Positions 36,001 to 48,164 of a DNA stretch of 64,000 nt are shown in pieces. Source of the DNA: Cordilura impudica. Its lineage: Eukaryota; Arthropoda; Insecta; Diptera; Scathophagidae. The notes under the pieces were generated by a model. It was not told where the DNA came from and did no database searches. It saw nothing but the letters and a program-made list of their open reading frames with translations. Location of the stretch: contig OY821519.1 of assembly GCA_963682025.1 (NCBI GenBank), positions 111,961,764 through 112,025,763 of the forward strand, in the 5' to 3' direction. How positions within the stretch are numbered: the first letter of the stretch is position 1; every line of letters begins with the position of its first letter. A program made the translations under genes and the position numbers.

Positions 36001-37106
36001 AAATAAATTAAAAAGCTTACATTGCTAAACTTAGCAGCACGAAAGTTTTGAAAGGCGGAATAAAATGAGATAATGCGAAATATTTGTATAAAAAGTGGAA
36101 TGAAAATTTAAAGTGAAATTTGCCTTAAAAAAGCAAGACAATCCCGTCAAATGCGAGGAGATTGGTCAGGTTACATACATATACCTCGCTATGGTTCGAG
36201 TTTAAATTCATTTTGCTGAAAAATACATTTTTTTAATAACGATCGCCATTGTAAATATAAATTATAAATAAAATAAAAGACAAACAGTTAAATAAATAAA
36301 ACAAACTTTTTAATACATACATTAAAGCTAGAAAATTCTCTGAAAAAAATAATAATTTGTATCAGGTGCTGTGATTTTAATTTTTTGAATGACAAGTAGA
36401 CATACTGTACTTTATCGATTAGTTTTTTCAATCTTCTGTCTGTCAAAGTATTGAATTTCTATTATTATGAATGATTTCAACCTGTCAACAGAACCATACT
36501 GTAACAACTTCCACGATTTGCAAAGCACGTTTACAAATGATAAAACAACTTGTGATATTTTTTTTTAAAGACAAACGCAAGCAAAATTGTCTTGTTTAAA
36601 ACTACATGGTTTTTGGGAATTCGAACTGATGTCTTTTGATGTACTCCACTTGTTTTCAAATACCAAAAATCTTAAATGACTCAATTTCCAACCAACAACT
36701 AACATGTTTTAGATTTTAGATTAGAGGGGATGTTATATTAAGATATGGAAAGTATTGGTTGTGATTTTTAATGTTTAACATTGTCGAAATGTAGTAAATC
36801 ATAGCAAACACGACCATAATCTAATAGAATTTGATATTTTTCAAAAATTTGTTAAAAATTAATTGTATTTTACTTATTAACCAGTTTATTTATTTTGTTT
36901 AAGCAAATATGGCCTATAATTTTCGATCTAAATAAAACAATTTATTACATGTACCCGACGTTTCCTCAACTTCATGTTGACTTTTTCAAGCGTTTCGTCT
37001 ATTTAAAAAAATATATAAAGAATATTGTTACATATGTGCAAAAAAATATATGTTTTCCAATCACTTACAGTAATAAAACTATTATCACATCACAGTAAAA
37101 CAAATT
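36001..37106. other. No recognised feature
   Basis: AT-rich, no supported coding or repeat signal. Confidence 0.4.
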
Positions 37107-37472
37107 CTTACATCTATAATATTAATAGGCTAGGTTACCGATATTTTGTTCTACCGTTTTATCCTGATTTGGACCAAACATATATTATTTGAAAGGTATT
37201 TCTTTTTAGCTGTTCACCAGATTTACAGATTTTTTAATTTTTTCCTTTATTTTGAGTAAATTGCATTTAAATTTGCTACCAACACATACATAAAATTATA
37301 CGTATGCTATGTGTGTGTTTATTAAATTTGTTAATGTGTTCATTATTGAGTTTGTTATCTTCCTTCACAATACTAATAAACCAAAAAAGTGTTGGTTTGT
37401 GAATTGGCTAAGTTGGGAAATAAAATTGCCTAAAAATTGCACTCGAATTTCGAGCGCTGGAATCTACTAGTA
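37107..37472 (+). repeat. Family D element, uninterrupted copy
   Basis: CTATAATATTAATAGGCTAG to CTGGAATCTACTAG, including CACTCGAATTTCGAGCG. ATAATATTA lies on both sides and may be a target duplication. Confidence 0.75.
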
Positions 37473-37719
37473 TAATATTAACATAATTTTAAGGCCTGGA
37501 TGCTTATATCTTGTATAGTTCTTTCTTATGCTCTAAGTTCTTCGTTACATAAAAAACAGACTTTATTGGACAAAAGTCAGTTTTTTTTTAGTTTTAGGAC
37601 TCTAAATTATATGCCATCTTCAAATATTGCTGCATGAATGAAACTAGACATGTTTTAATAGTTTCCTCAAGCCTTTTAGGCCATATAAAATAATAAAATA
37701 ATAATGTTTATAATATAAT

Positions 37720-38170
37720 GAAAAGTTTATTAAGGTAATACATTATTATTTATTCTGCCTATAGTTATTTAATATATTAAAATGCAATATATTTTCATCA
37801 AGAATAATCATATAAACATAGTCATTGTAAAATGAAGGGATCTATAAAAACAAAATAAGTTACGTTTACCAACCAAAGTATTTAAAAAAATTATAAACTG
37901 ATTGAATTGAGGCTACTTGATTATATCAACTACAACAGGCTTCAATTCTTAATATTGAGATTGCATCCACTAATTATATTATAACATTTTTTAAACAGAA
38001 AATGTATTAGCAGATATTGTAACAAAGTACAGATATTGGTTAAAACATAATAAATAAAATTTGTATTACACATTACTTTTGGTTAACTTTTAACAATAAA
38101 AAAAAATTAAATATAAATAAAATATCTTACACAGTAAATTTTCAAGTTGCATATTAGTGATATTGAGTAA
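37720..38170. repeat. Family B MITE fragment
   Basis: Shares AATGAAGG.ATCT, TTACCAACCAAAG and GCTTCAATTC.TAATATTG blocks with copies at 58386 and 63490. Confidence 0.5.
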
Positions 38171-38440
38171 TTTTAATATAATTAGTTATGAATCTCTTCA
38201 ATAAAGCTTTGAGGTTTTTAAAATTTACGGAATTTAGAAATAAAAATATCTTATAAAAATATATGGTTATTCTAGGCATGAGCATCGATGTTCGATGTTT
38301 TCATAACATCGATGGTTTGCATTCGATGTTTTTGCCATCGATGGTTTTATCCGATGTTTTTTCTAACATCGATGATTTTGATTGATGTTGTTCCAAAATA
38401 TATCTTTTAACTCCTTGAAGTTACGTTATATTAAAAAAAA

Positions 38441-39231
38441 AACAACTAAGAAAATTATAGTCGGTCTAGATCGACTATACGATACCCTATAACATGCGTT
38501 TAGAGAACCCTATCTCTCAGGCTCAACTAACTGCATATAAAAAATAAGCATAAACCAAATTTGAGTGGGATTTTTATTAATTTTTTTGGCTGCAGATATG
38601 AAAAAGTTTATATCGGATGCTATATCTATATGGGGACTAGGCCCAAAAATGGACCGATCCTGACCATGTTTGGTAAGGTCTCTTGTATTTTGCAAAAATA
38701 TATACAAATAAAATTTGAGAAAAATCAGTGCAATATTTTTGTTTTTTGATAGATTGAAGTGAAGATCGGGAAGCAGCTCTATATGGGGCCTATGACTAAG
38801 AGTTGTCCCATAGGGATCATTTTTGGACTACTGATTAATGGATGTAATAAACACATACAAACCCAATTTGACTAAGATTTATATGATAATTTGGATCTTA
38901 TGGCAATTTAAGTCGATTTCATTGGGGTAATTTGTATGGGGGCTAGGTCTGAACATGAACCGATCCTCACCAATTTCAATAGAGTTCATCCTATTTATTG
39001 CCTTATATACCAAATTTCATCAAAATATATTCATATTTGCGACCTGCAGTTTGATTAAAAGCTTTACATGGACACACAGACGGACGGACGGACGGACATC
39101 GCTAAATCGAATCAGATAGTGATTCTGATTCGATCGGTATAATTAAAGATGGGTCTAGGTCAAATATTTTTGGTAGTTACAAACAGTAGCACAAAGTCAT
39201 TATACCCAAACCACATAGTGGTATAGGGTAC
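38441..39231 (-). repeat. Family A element in the hAT 5' non-coding region
   Basis: AACAACTAAG and hairpin to GGTATAGGGTA. Lies before exon 1 of the hAT transposase. Confidence 0.93.
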
Positions 39232-39654
39232 AAAAAATTAAAACCCTGGATATTGCTTAAATAATTGATGCTGGCAACAATTGCATGCCATAGATATCAT
39301 AAAAGAAGCGGCGTAATTAAATTGATTGTTTGGTGCCAAAAAAAATTGCAAAATGACTCGAGTAAGTGAGTTTTGGAAGCATTTCACGAAATTATCGTCC
39401 TCATCCGCAAAATGCAATCATTGCGGAAATGTGCTGAAAACTTCGGGCAATACATCCAACTTGAAATGTCATATGCAGAGTATCCATGGTGATTTACTGA
39501 CTACAAAGTCAACTTCATCTACTAATAAGAAAGTCGGTAAAAACTTGACTCAAACCATTCTACTTATAGATCACGACAACGACGACGATGACTGTGTTCT
39601 GTCTGCACTTTTACCTTCAACATCACAAACATCCAGTTGTTCCAATGTGAGTAA

Positions 39655-40656
39655 TTATACCCTATACCACTATGTGGTTTGGGTATTATGACTTTGTGCT
39701 GCTGTTTGTAACAACCAAAAATATTTGGCCTACACCCATCTTTAATTATACCGATCGAATCAGAATCACTATCTGATTCGATTTAACGATGTCCGTCCGT
39801 CCGTCCGTCTGTGTGTCCATGTAAAGATTGTAATCATACTGCAGGTCGCAAATACGAATGTATTTTGATGAAATTTGGTATTTGATCTTTTATCGGCCGT
39901 GGGATGAACGCTATTGAAATTGGTGAGAATCGGTCCATGTTCAGACGTAGCCCCCATACAAATGACCCCTATGAAAGCGACTTAAATTGCCATAAGATCC
40001 AAATTATCATATAAATCTTAGTCAAATTGGGTTTGTATATGTTCATTACATCCATTAATCAGTAGTCCAAAAATGGTCCCTATGGGACAACTCTTAGTCA
40101 TAGGCCCCATATAGAGCTGCTTCCCGATCTTCACTTAAATCTATCAAAAAATAAGAATATTGCACTGATTCTTCTCAAATTTTGTTTGTATATATTTTTG
40201 CAAAATACAAGAGACTTTACCAAACATGGTCAGGATCGGTCCATTTTTGAGCCTAGTCCCCATATAGATATAGCATCCGATAAGAGTTTTTTCATATCTG
40301 CAGACAAAAAAATATATTCATATTTGCGACCTGCAGTTTGATTACAAAGTTTACATGGACACACAGACGGACGGACGGACGGACGGACATTGTTTAATCA
40401 ACTCAGAAAGTGATTCTGATTCGATCGGTATAATTAAAGATGGGTCTAGGTCAAATATTTTTTGTTGTTACAAACAGCAGCACAAAGTCATTATATCCAA
40501 ACCACATAGTGGTTTAGGGTATAAAAATCCCACTCAAATTTGGTTTATGCTTATTTTCTATGTCCAGTTAGTTGGGCCTATGGGGTAGGGTCTCTAAACG
40601 CATGGTATAGGGTATTCTATAGTCGGTCTAGACCGACTACAATTTTCTTACTTGTT
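39655..40656 (+). repeat. Family A element in hAT intron 1, with an inverted internal insert
   Basis: The forward element covers 39655-40308 and 40525-40656. Between them 40309-40524 is a reverse piece running from ATATTCATATTTGCGACCTG to GGTTTAGGGTATA, i.e. the 5' part of another copy. Confidence 0.9.
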
Positions 40657-41454
40657 ATACCCTATACCACTATGTGGTTTGGGTATAATGACTTTGTGCT
40701 GCTGTTTGTAACAACCAAAAATATTTGGCCTACACCCATCTTTAATTATACCGATCGAATCAGAATCACTATCTGATTCGATTTAACGATGTCCGTCCGT
40801 CCGTCCGTCCGTCCGTCCGTCTGTGTGTCCATGTAAAGATTGTAATCATACTGCAGGTCGCAAATACGAATGTATTTTGATGAAATTTGGTATTTGATCT
40901 TTTATCGGCCGTGGGATGAACGCTATTGAAATTGGTGAGAATCGGTCCATGTTCAGACCTAGCCCCCATACAAATGACCCCTATGAAATCAACATATATT
41001 GCCATAAGATCCAAATTATCATACAAATCTTAGTCAAATTGGGTTTGTATGTATATATTACATCCGTTAATCAGTAGTCCAAAAATGATCTCTATTGGAT
41101 AACTCTTAGTCATAGGCCCCATATAGATCTGCTTCCCGATCTTCACTTAAAAACAAAAATATTGCACTGATTCTTCTCAAATTTTGTTTGTATATATTTT
41201 TGCAAAATACAAGAGACTTTACCAAACATGGTCAGGATCGGTCCGTTTTTGGGCCTAATCCCCATATAGATATAGAATCCGATATGAACTTTTTCATATC
41301 TGCAGCCGAAAAAATTAATAAAAATCCCACTCAAATCTCGTTTATGCTTATTTTCTATATCCAGTTAGTTGGGCCTGAGAGATAGGGTCTCTAAACGCAT
41401 GGTATAGGGTATCATATAGTCGGTCTCGACCGACTATAATTTTCTTACTTGTTT
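40657..41454 (+). repeat. Second tandem family A element in hAT intron 1
   Basis: Starts immediately after CTTACTTGT of the previous copy and ends CTTACTTGTT. Shares rare variants with it (GGCCTACACCC, CGCAAATACGAATGTATT, GGTATTTGATCTTTT). Confidence 0.93.
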
Positions 41455-42835
41455 TTTATTTAGTTAGGTTCTCATTTGTATAAATTTATGAACATCGGTA
41501 CTTTTAGTTGTCATCGCTGCTTTCTCAACAATCTATAACGTCAGCACTTCAACGTATAAAAGACTTTAGGGATGGAGGCAAAGGAAACGAAAAACTATCC
41601 CAGGCAAATATTTTTATGATATGCCAAGTTATGCAAGCCATAAGAACGGTGGAAAGAAAGGGTTTTTTGAGAGTGCTGAAAGTTTGTGCGTCTAACTATG
41701 TTATGCCAATCCGTTTCACTATAAAAAGAATAATCAACGAGAAATTTGATGCACTGCAACATATTGTAAAGGAAAAAAATTTTACAATTACTACTGATGC
41801 TTGGACTGACATCCAGATGCTCAGTTATTTGAGGGCAATCGTTAATTTCATGGAAAAGGATGACGAAATGTATAATGGAAATCTTGGGGTAATACCGTTG
41901 AATGAAAAGCACAGGGCTGAATAGCTCGCTTCTAAATTAAGAAACCTGTGCGCAGATTGGGAATAAGATCCACAAAACCTTGTTATGAAAGTCACCGATG
42001 GGGAGGCAAATATAGTGAAAGCAGCAAATTTAACATTCGGCCCAACAAAACACATACACTGAACGCTCTGCGGATGTGCATTTGTTACTTGATCATGTAA
42101 AGAAAATCGTTAAATGGTTTAAGCATAGTGTGGTGGCAAGTGATCAGCTAAGACAAAAATACTGACAAAAAGCTGATTCAGAGTGTGCCGACTAGATGGA
42201 ACTCTACGTTCAATATGCTGCAAAGGTTTTTAGAGTTTCGGCCATTTGTCTACATTATTTTAAATGAATATTCATCAGCGCCGTTAATGGCAGCTGCAAG
42301 CCAAATAGAGGACATTGCAGAAATTGCAAACCTTTTACAGCCATTGGATACAGCTACAACAGAAATATGTGGAGAGCAATACTTGACAAGTAGTCCAGCA
42401 ATTCCCATTACTCATATTCTGAAAGAAAAAGTGCAAAAATTACCCCAAAAAAGAATATATGCCTAAAGTTTCAAAAGCAACTATTAGGTGAATTGGAAAA
42501 AAGATTTGTTGGGATTGAACATTCTTCACTATTGAGTATGGCAACAATTTTGGACCCACGGTTCAAAACAATTTACTTCAAAGATCCCCCTCAACTTTCA
42601 CAAACTTTGCAAATGATTGATCGGATTGTGAAACAAAACGAAGCATTAAACATGACATGTTCAGCTACTTCTTCCGAATCGGATTTTGGAGATAAGAATC
42701 GGAGCCAAAATATCAGCTTATTTAGCGATCACAACAAAGTGATTCAAAAGAAACGGCATAGAAATACTACTACTTCAACAGAACATGAATTAAGAAGCAA
42801 CCATTCCGAAGTTTCCTTATACATTCGTAAGTATA

Positions 42836-43599
42836 AACAAGTAAGAAAATTATAGTCGGTCTCGACCGACTATATGATACCCTATACCATGCGTTTAGAG
42901 ACCCTATCTCTTAGGCCACAGTAACTGGACATAGAAAATAAGCATAAACCAAATTTGAGTGGGATTTTTATTAATTTTTTTGGCTGCAGATATGAAAAAG
43001 TTCATATCGGATGCTATATCTATATGTGGACTAGGCCCAAAATTGGACCGATCCTGACCATGTTTGGTAAAGTCTCTTGTATTTTGCAAAAATATATTCA
43101 AACAAAATTTGAGAAGAATCAGTGCAATATTTTTCTTTTTTGATAGATTTAAGTGAAGATCGGGAAGCAGCTCTATATGGGGCCTATGAGTAAGACTTGT
43201 CCCATAGGGATCATTTTTGGACTACTCATTAATGGATGTAATAAATAAACGCATACAAACCCAATTTGAGTAAGATCTATATGACAATTTGGATCTTATG
43301 GCAATTTATGTCGATTTCATTGGGGTCATTTGTGTGGGGGCTAGGTCTGAACATGGACCGATTCTCACCAATTTCAACAGCATTCATCCTATGACCGACT
43401 AGAGCCTCTGTACCAAATTTCATCAAAACATATTCATATTTGCGACCTGCAGTTTGATTACAAGGTTTACATGGACACACAGACGGACGGACGGACATCG
43501 TTAAATCGAATCAGATAGTGATTCTGATTCGATCGGTATAATAAAAGATGGCTCTAGGTCAAATATTTTTGGTAGTTACAAACAGCAGCACAAAGTCAT
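42836..43599 (-). repeat. Family A element in hAT intron 2, lacking its 5' end
   Basis: AACAAGTAAG at the left. Stops at CACAAAGTCATT and is fused to the next copy at TAGAGATCC. Confidence 0.9.
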
Positions 43600-44342
43600 T
43601 TAGAGATCCTATCTCTCAGGCCCAACTAACTGGATATGGAAAATAAGCATAAACCAAATTTGCGTGGGATTTTTATTAATTTTTTCGGCTGCAGATATGA
43701 AAAAGTTTATATCGGATGCTATATCTATATGGGGACTAGGCCCAAAACTGGACCGATCCTAACCATGTTTGGTAAAGTCTCTTGTATTTTGCAAAAATAT
43801 ATAAACAAACAAAATTTGAGAAGAATCAGTGCAATATTTTTCTTTTTTGATAGATTTAAGTGAAGATCGGGAAGCAGCTCTATATGGGGCCTATGACTAA
43901 GAGTTGTCCAATAGGGATTATTTTTGGACTACTGATTAGTAGATATAATATATACATACAAACCCAATTTGACTAAGATTTGTATGATAATTTGGATCTT
44001 ATGGCAATATATGTTGATTTCATAGGGGTCATTTGTATGGGGGCTAGGTCTGAACATTGACTGATTCTCACCAATTTCAATACCGTTCATCACATGGTCG
44101 ATAAAAGATTAAATACCAAATTTTATCATAATATATTTATAATTGCGACCTGCAGTTTGATTACAAGCTTTACATGGACACACAGACGGACGGACGGACG
44201 GACGGACATCGTTAAATGGAATCAGATAGTGATTCTGATTCGGTCGGTATAATTAAAGATGGGTGTAGGTCAAATATTTTTGGTTGTTACAAACAGCAGC
44301 ACAAAGTCATTATACCCAAACCACATAGTGGTATAGGGTATA
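43600..44342 (-). repeat. Family A element in hAT intron 2, lacking its 3' end
   Basis: Begins TAGAGATCCTATCTC (hairpin absent) and ends GGTATAGGGTATA. Left arm of a 5'-to-5' pair. Confidence 0.9.
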
Positions 44343-44364
44343 ATGAACATTCAATTCAACTATT

Positions 44365-45160
44365 TATACCCCTACCACTATGTGGTTTGGGTATAATGAC
44401 TTTGTGCTGCTGTTTGTAACAACCAAAAATATTCGTCCTAGACCCATCTTTAATTATACCGATGGACTCAGAATCACTTTTTGAATCGAAATAGCAATGT
44501 CCGTCCGTCCGTCCGTCCGTCTGTGTGTCCATGTAAAGTTTTAATCAAACTACAGGTCGCAAATATGAATATATATTGATGAAATTTGGTATATAAGCTT
44601 CCATCGGCCATGGGATGACCGCTGTTGAAATTGGTGGGAATCGGTCCATGTTCAAACCTAGCCCCCATACAAATGACCCCTATGAAATCGACATAAAATG
44701 CCATAAGTTCCAAATTATCATATAGATCTCAGTCAAATTGAGTTTGTATGTGTTTATTGCATCTATTAATCAGTAGTTCAAAAATACTCCATATAGGAAA
44801 ATTCTTAGTCATAGGCCCCATACAGAGCTGCTTCCCGATCTTCACTTAAATCTATTAAAAAACAAAAATATTGCACAGATTTTTCTCAAATTTGGTTTGT
44901 ATATATTTTTTCAAAGTATAAGTGACTTTACCAAATATGGTCATGATCGGTCCATTTGTCGACCTAGTCCCCATATAAATATTGTATCCGATATGAACTT
45001 TTTCATATCTGCAGCGAAAAAAATTAATAAAAATGCCACTCAAATTTGGTTTATGCATATTTGCTATATCCAATTAGTTGGACCGAAGAGATAGGGTATC
45101 TTAACCATGATATAGGGTATCGTATAGTCAGGCTAGATCGACTATAATTTTCTTGTTATT
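44365..45160 (+). repeat. Family A element in hAT intron 2, right arm of a 5'-to-5' pair
   Basis: TATACCCCTACCACTATG to TATAATTTTCTTG. The hairpin is slightly decayed. Exon 3 starts 23 bp later. Confidence 0.9.
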
Positions 45161-45600
45161 TTACAAATATCTTTAATTTCAGAAGCACCTGCTGAAAAAA
45201 TGTGGCAAAAGCCGCTGGTGTTTTGGACTGAAATGACCTCAATCTATCCATTACTATCTTAAGTTGCACTTAAATATTTATCAACGACAGCAACGTCGGT
45301 GCCTTCCGATCGGCTCTTTTCAAAGGCCGGTCAAATAATTTGCGTCGCAAGAAATAAATTAGTTGGAAAATTTGCATCAAAACTAATATTTTTGAGCTCT
45401 TTGCCAACGGAACTTTGGTATAATGATTAGGGTTTAATATAATCGTTTATATTAAAGAAATAAAATTAACAAAAATTTGATTTTTTTTCGATGGTGAGCA
45501 TCGATGGTTTTGGATCGATGTTTTCATAGCATCGATGGCGTCTTTCGATGACTTTTTCGATGTTGAACATCGATGGTTTTGCTTCGATGCTCATCCTTAG

Positions 45601-46329
45601 TTTGTTCGCGTAGTTCTTGTGCGTTAATGGGTGTATTGTTTTCCATTTTATTTATTAACGTTTTTATCCATTTTTGCATATTTTGTAATTGTATACAACA
45701 CAACTTTTCACTTAATTAAAAGAAAAAGACGAGAAACTAATTTCCTTCTTGGGTGCCGACTTGTAAGAGCCTTTCCCTGGATAGGCTTTTTTTTAAATCT
45801 TTACAACTTTACAACTTTCAAAGTCCTTGGGTTTTTTTGTTCTTCAACGATGAAAGCACAGTCGATACTTTCGCGCAAACAATCATGGCAGGTACTGCCG
45901 ACAGTGCTTTGCGAACATCCTTCAATTTCTCTTTTTCATTGCAAGAATAAATCCTAAAAAGGGTAAATCTTATTAAACTGAAAACGGATTTAAGAATTGT
46001 ATATTTGCTATTTTTTGCACCAATATTCGTTAGCCATGTAACTTCACTGGTGCAACTTAGAGAATGCAAACAAAATTACAGAAGCTTTTTTCGTAGAGAA
46101 TGTGAAGGAACATTGCTTTAAATAATTGTTAAAAAAAATAGCAGTAATGAAAAGAATGACCACATGATAAGGAACTTACCCAATCGTAGAATCTGCTTTA
46201 ATGCACTTTATTTATTTAAGCGTTTATGACTAAATAAATTTTCATACACAATTTTTAATTTTTTCTAATTTAATTTCCCAAAATGACAAAATGACAAATA
46301 AATTTAAAATTCTGTTTAGTTAAACATTT
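45601..46329. other. No recognised feature
   Basis: Short open frames on both strands, none recognised. Confidence 0.35.
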
Positions 46330-46581
46330 CACTATGTGATTTGGTTATTCAACAGAATTTGATTTTCCTTTTAGCCATAAATACCAAAACTTTTAAAAAG
46401 TTTGCCGTTCTTTTGTTACAACCGAAAAATAATTACATTTTGAAAGAATTATGTTTATAAGGTTGTTAGTAAAGAAATTCTGTTGCATTTTAAAATAGTT
46501 ATGAAATTAAATAAAAATTCTTATTACCTTATATAAATCTTCCAGTGATAACAGAATTCCAACCAATTCTTTTTCTGTGTG
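46330..46581 (-). repeat. Family B MITE, right-end copy
   Basis: Ends GAATTCCAACCAATTC followed by TTTTTCTGTGTGT, the inverse of the left end seen at 58388. Confidence 0.6.
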
Positions 46582-47119
46582 TATGAACCTGTTGCTTTAC
46601 CCGGCAAGGTATCAATAATAAAAGTAGAAATTTGGTTTAATAATAATAATAAGTCGATCAGTCCACTGATGGCTTACATGATTGCTTAAATTATAATTAT
46701 GTATCTAATTTTGATGTAACTATTCTAATGAACTTCAGCCCAAGTTCATAACTACCAAATATTCCAAATATTACCTGGATACACCTTTTATTGGACCGCA
46801 CGATATAGAATTAATTGTTGAGTCAATGACTTTATTACTTTGTTATTTGTTTGCAAAAATTATTTTAAGCAAAATGTTACTTCAAATAATAAATCAACAA
46901 AGCTTTTGCAATATTTTTTTGCATTCACAGAAGTAACATTGATAGGAAAATTTTTGTAGAAATCAGCAAATTCAAAAATAAATAACACACATCGTTAAAA
47001 TTTATTTTACCAATGTCAATTTAATATGCAAACTATTTATTCTTTTAGGAATGGTTGCGGACAATATATGCGGATAAAGCATAATTCTGAATTAGCGAAA
47101 TAACTACATGTTTTTAGGT

Positions 47120-47500
47120 AAACCCGTTAAAAATTGGTACCACTACAACAGTTTAATTTGGTAACAAAAATTTCTATGTATCGTAATTTTTAAATATTTT
47201 GAAATGCAATAGGTTTTCGTCGTTAACAACATTATTAACTTGTTTCTTATAAAATGAAAGTATCTTCAAAAGCAAATTAAGTTACGTTTACCAATCAAAG
47301 AATTGATTAAAATTAATAAACTTATTCAATAGAGGCAATAAAATTAAAAGCAGTATAAAATTTTATATTGTTACAATTAATTCTATTATGACAACATCTT
47401 TTAATTAGAAATTATATAAAAAGAAATTGAAATAAATTGTGGGTTAACATGATAAAAACAAATTGGTATTTAGAACTATTTTTCGGCTATAACAAAAGAA
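47120..47500 (+). repeat. Family B MITE fragment
   Basis: TTTGAAATGCAATAGGTTTTC, AAAATGAAAGTATCTTC and TTACCAATCAAAG blocks in the same order as other B copies. Confidence 0.55.
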
Positions 47501-47574
47501 AGAACAACCTTCTGAAAAGTTGCGATATTTCTGACCGAAAAGAAAAGTAAAGTATATCAACCAAACGAATTTTT

Positions 47575-48164
47575 AAACTTTTTCTTTTAACTCCTACTCT
47601 CTGTCTGGCTGTCTGGCTGTCTGTCTGTCTGTCTGCCATGGGTGCACCCCATTCCCCCTTATCTAATGGATCTCAAACTTGGCCCATAGTCATGTCGTGA
47701 TTACAGATTAATTTTGGGGTAGTCACGCACAGTCACGCGTGGTCACGCACAGTCTCAGAGTGATCTAAATGTTATTTCCTCTCATGCGATCGATCTGAAA
47801 CTTGGTCCATACACTTGCTGTGAAAAAAAGATTAACTTTGACTTAGTCATGCGCAGTCACGCATGGTCACGCACAGTCACGGAGTGATTTAAAACCCATT
47901 TTCCCTTATCCGATCGACCTAAAACTTGGTCGATAGACTTGCTGTGAAAAAAGATTAACTTTGACATAGTCACGCACAGTCACGGAGATATTAAAACCCC
48001 ACTTCCCAACATCCAATGGATCTGAAACTTTGTCCATAGATTTGTTGTGGCCAAAGTGTAATTTTAAGATAGTCACACACAGTCACGCACAGTCACGGAG
48101 ATATTCAAAACTCATATGCATAAGAAAAGAAAGAGTTTTAATAAAAACTTTGTTTTTATGGGTC
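47575..48164 (+). repeat. Family E element, copy 3
   Basis: Begins CTTTTTCTTTTAACTCC with CTGTCTGGCTGTC repeats. About four ~125-bp units follow. Ends AAAGAGTTTTAATAAAAACT followed by the TTTATGGGT end. Confidence 0.75.

Larger units (their letters stand above)
39353..45430 (+). pseudogene. hAT transposase (BED finger, RNase H fold, hATC), three exons, mutated
   Basis: Exon 1 is 39353-39646 and encodes a BED zinc finger (FWKHF, CNHCG, HMQSIHG). Its donor is GTGAGT at 39647. Exon 2 begins at 41508 after CTTTTAG, phase 0 (SSLLSQQSITSALQ), and contains TITTDAWTD and VPTRWNSTFNMLQRFLEF. Its donor GTAAGT is at 42827. Exon 3 begins at 45183 after TTTAATTTCAG and holds the hATC dimerisation block (LKYLSTTATSVPSDRLFSKAG ends the conserved core; then RNKLV, LPTELW). 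Both splice joins preserve frame. Damage includes a TAG at 41922-41924, further stops and shifts up to about 42180, and a TAA in exon 3 near 45260. No functional protein is expected. The domain order fits the Ac/ZBED-like hATs. Confidence 0.85.
38273..45599 (+). mobile_element. hAT transposon, full length, with nested family A insertions
   Basis: The terminal inverted repeats are TAGGCATGAGCATCGA (left) and TAAGGATGAGCATCGA (right, inverted), 16 bp with two mismatches. Flanking octamers GGTTATTC and GTTTGTTC agree at six of eight positions, as an aged 8-bp hAT target duplication would. Both subterminal regions (38280-38395 and 45490-45595) are packed with CATCGATG-type repeats. Removing three family A blocks leaves about 2.4 kb with one three-exon transposase gene. 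Confidence 0.85.

Noticed and set aside
13291..43143. Recurrent open frames of 62-65 codons with near-identical products (for example at 13291, 18001, 23216, 24205, 38561, 41143, 42955)
   Set aside because: They are translations of the conserved 3' half of family A, appear on both strands, have no domain or secretion signal, and decay freely. They are by-products of the repeat.
42904..43498. Possible extra coding exons inside hAT intron 2
   Set aside because: The sequence is family A; the hAT frame joins correctly from 42826 to 45183 without it.
45818..46069. Minus-strand frame starting after a TTTTTAG acceptor-like site (KDVRKALSAVPAMIVCAKVS)
   Set aside because: Not recognised, no partner exon found; kept out of the gene list.
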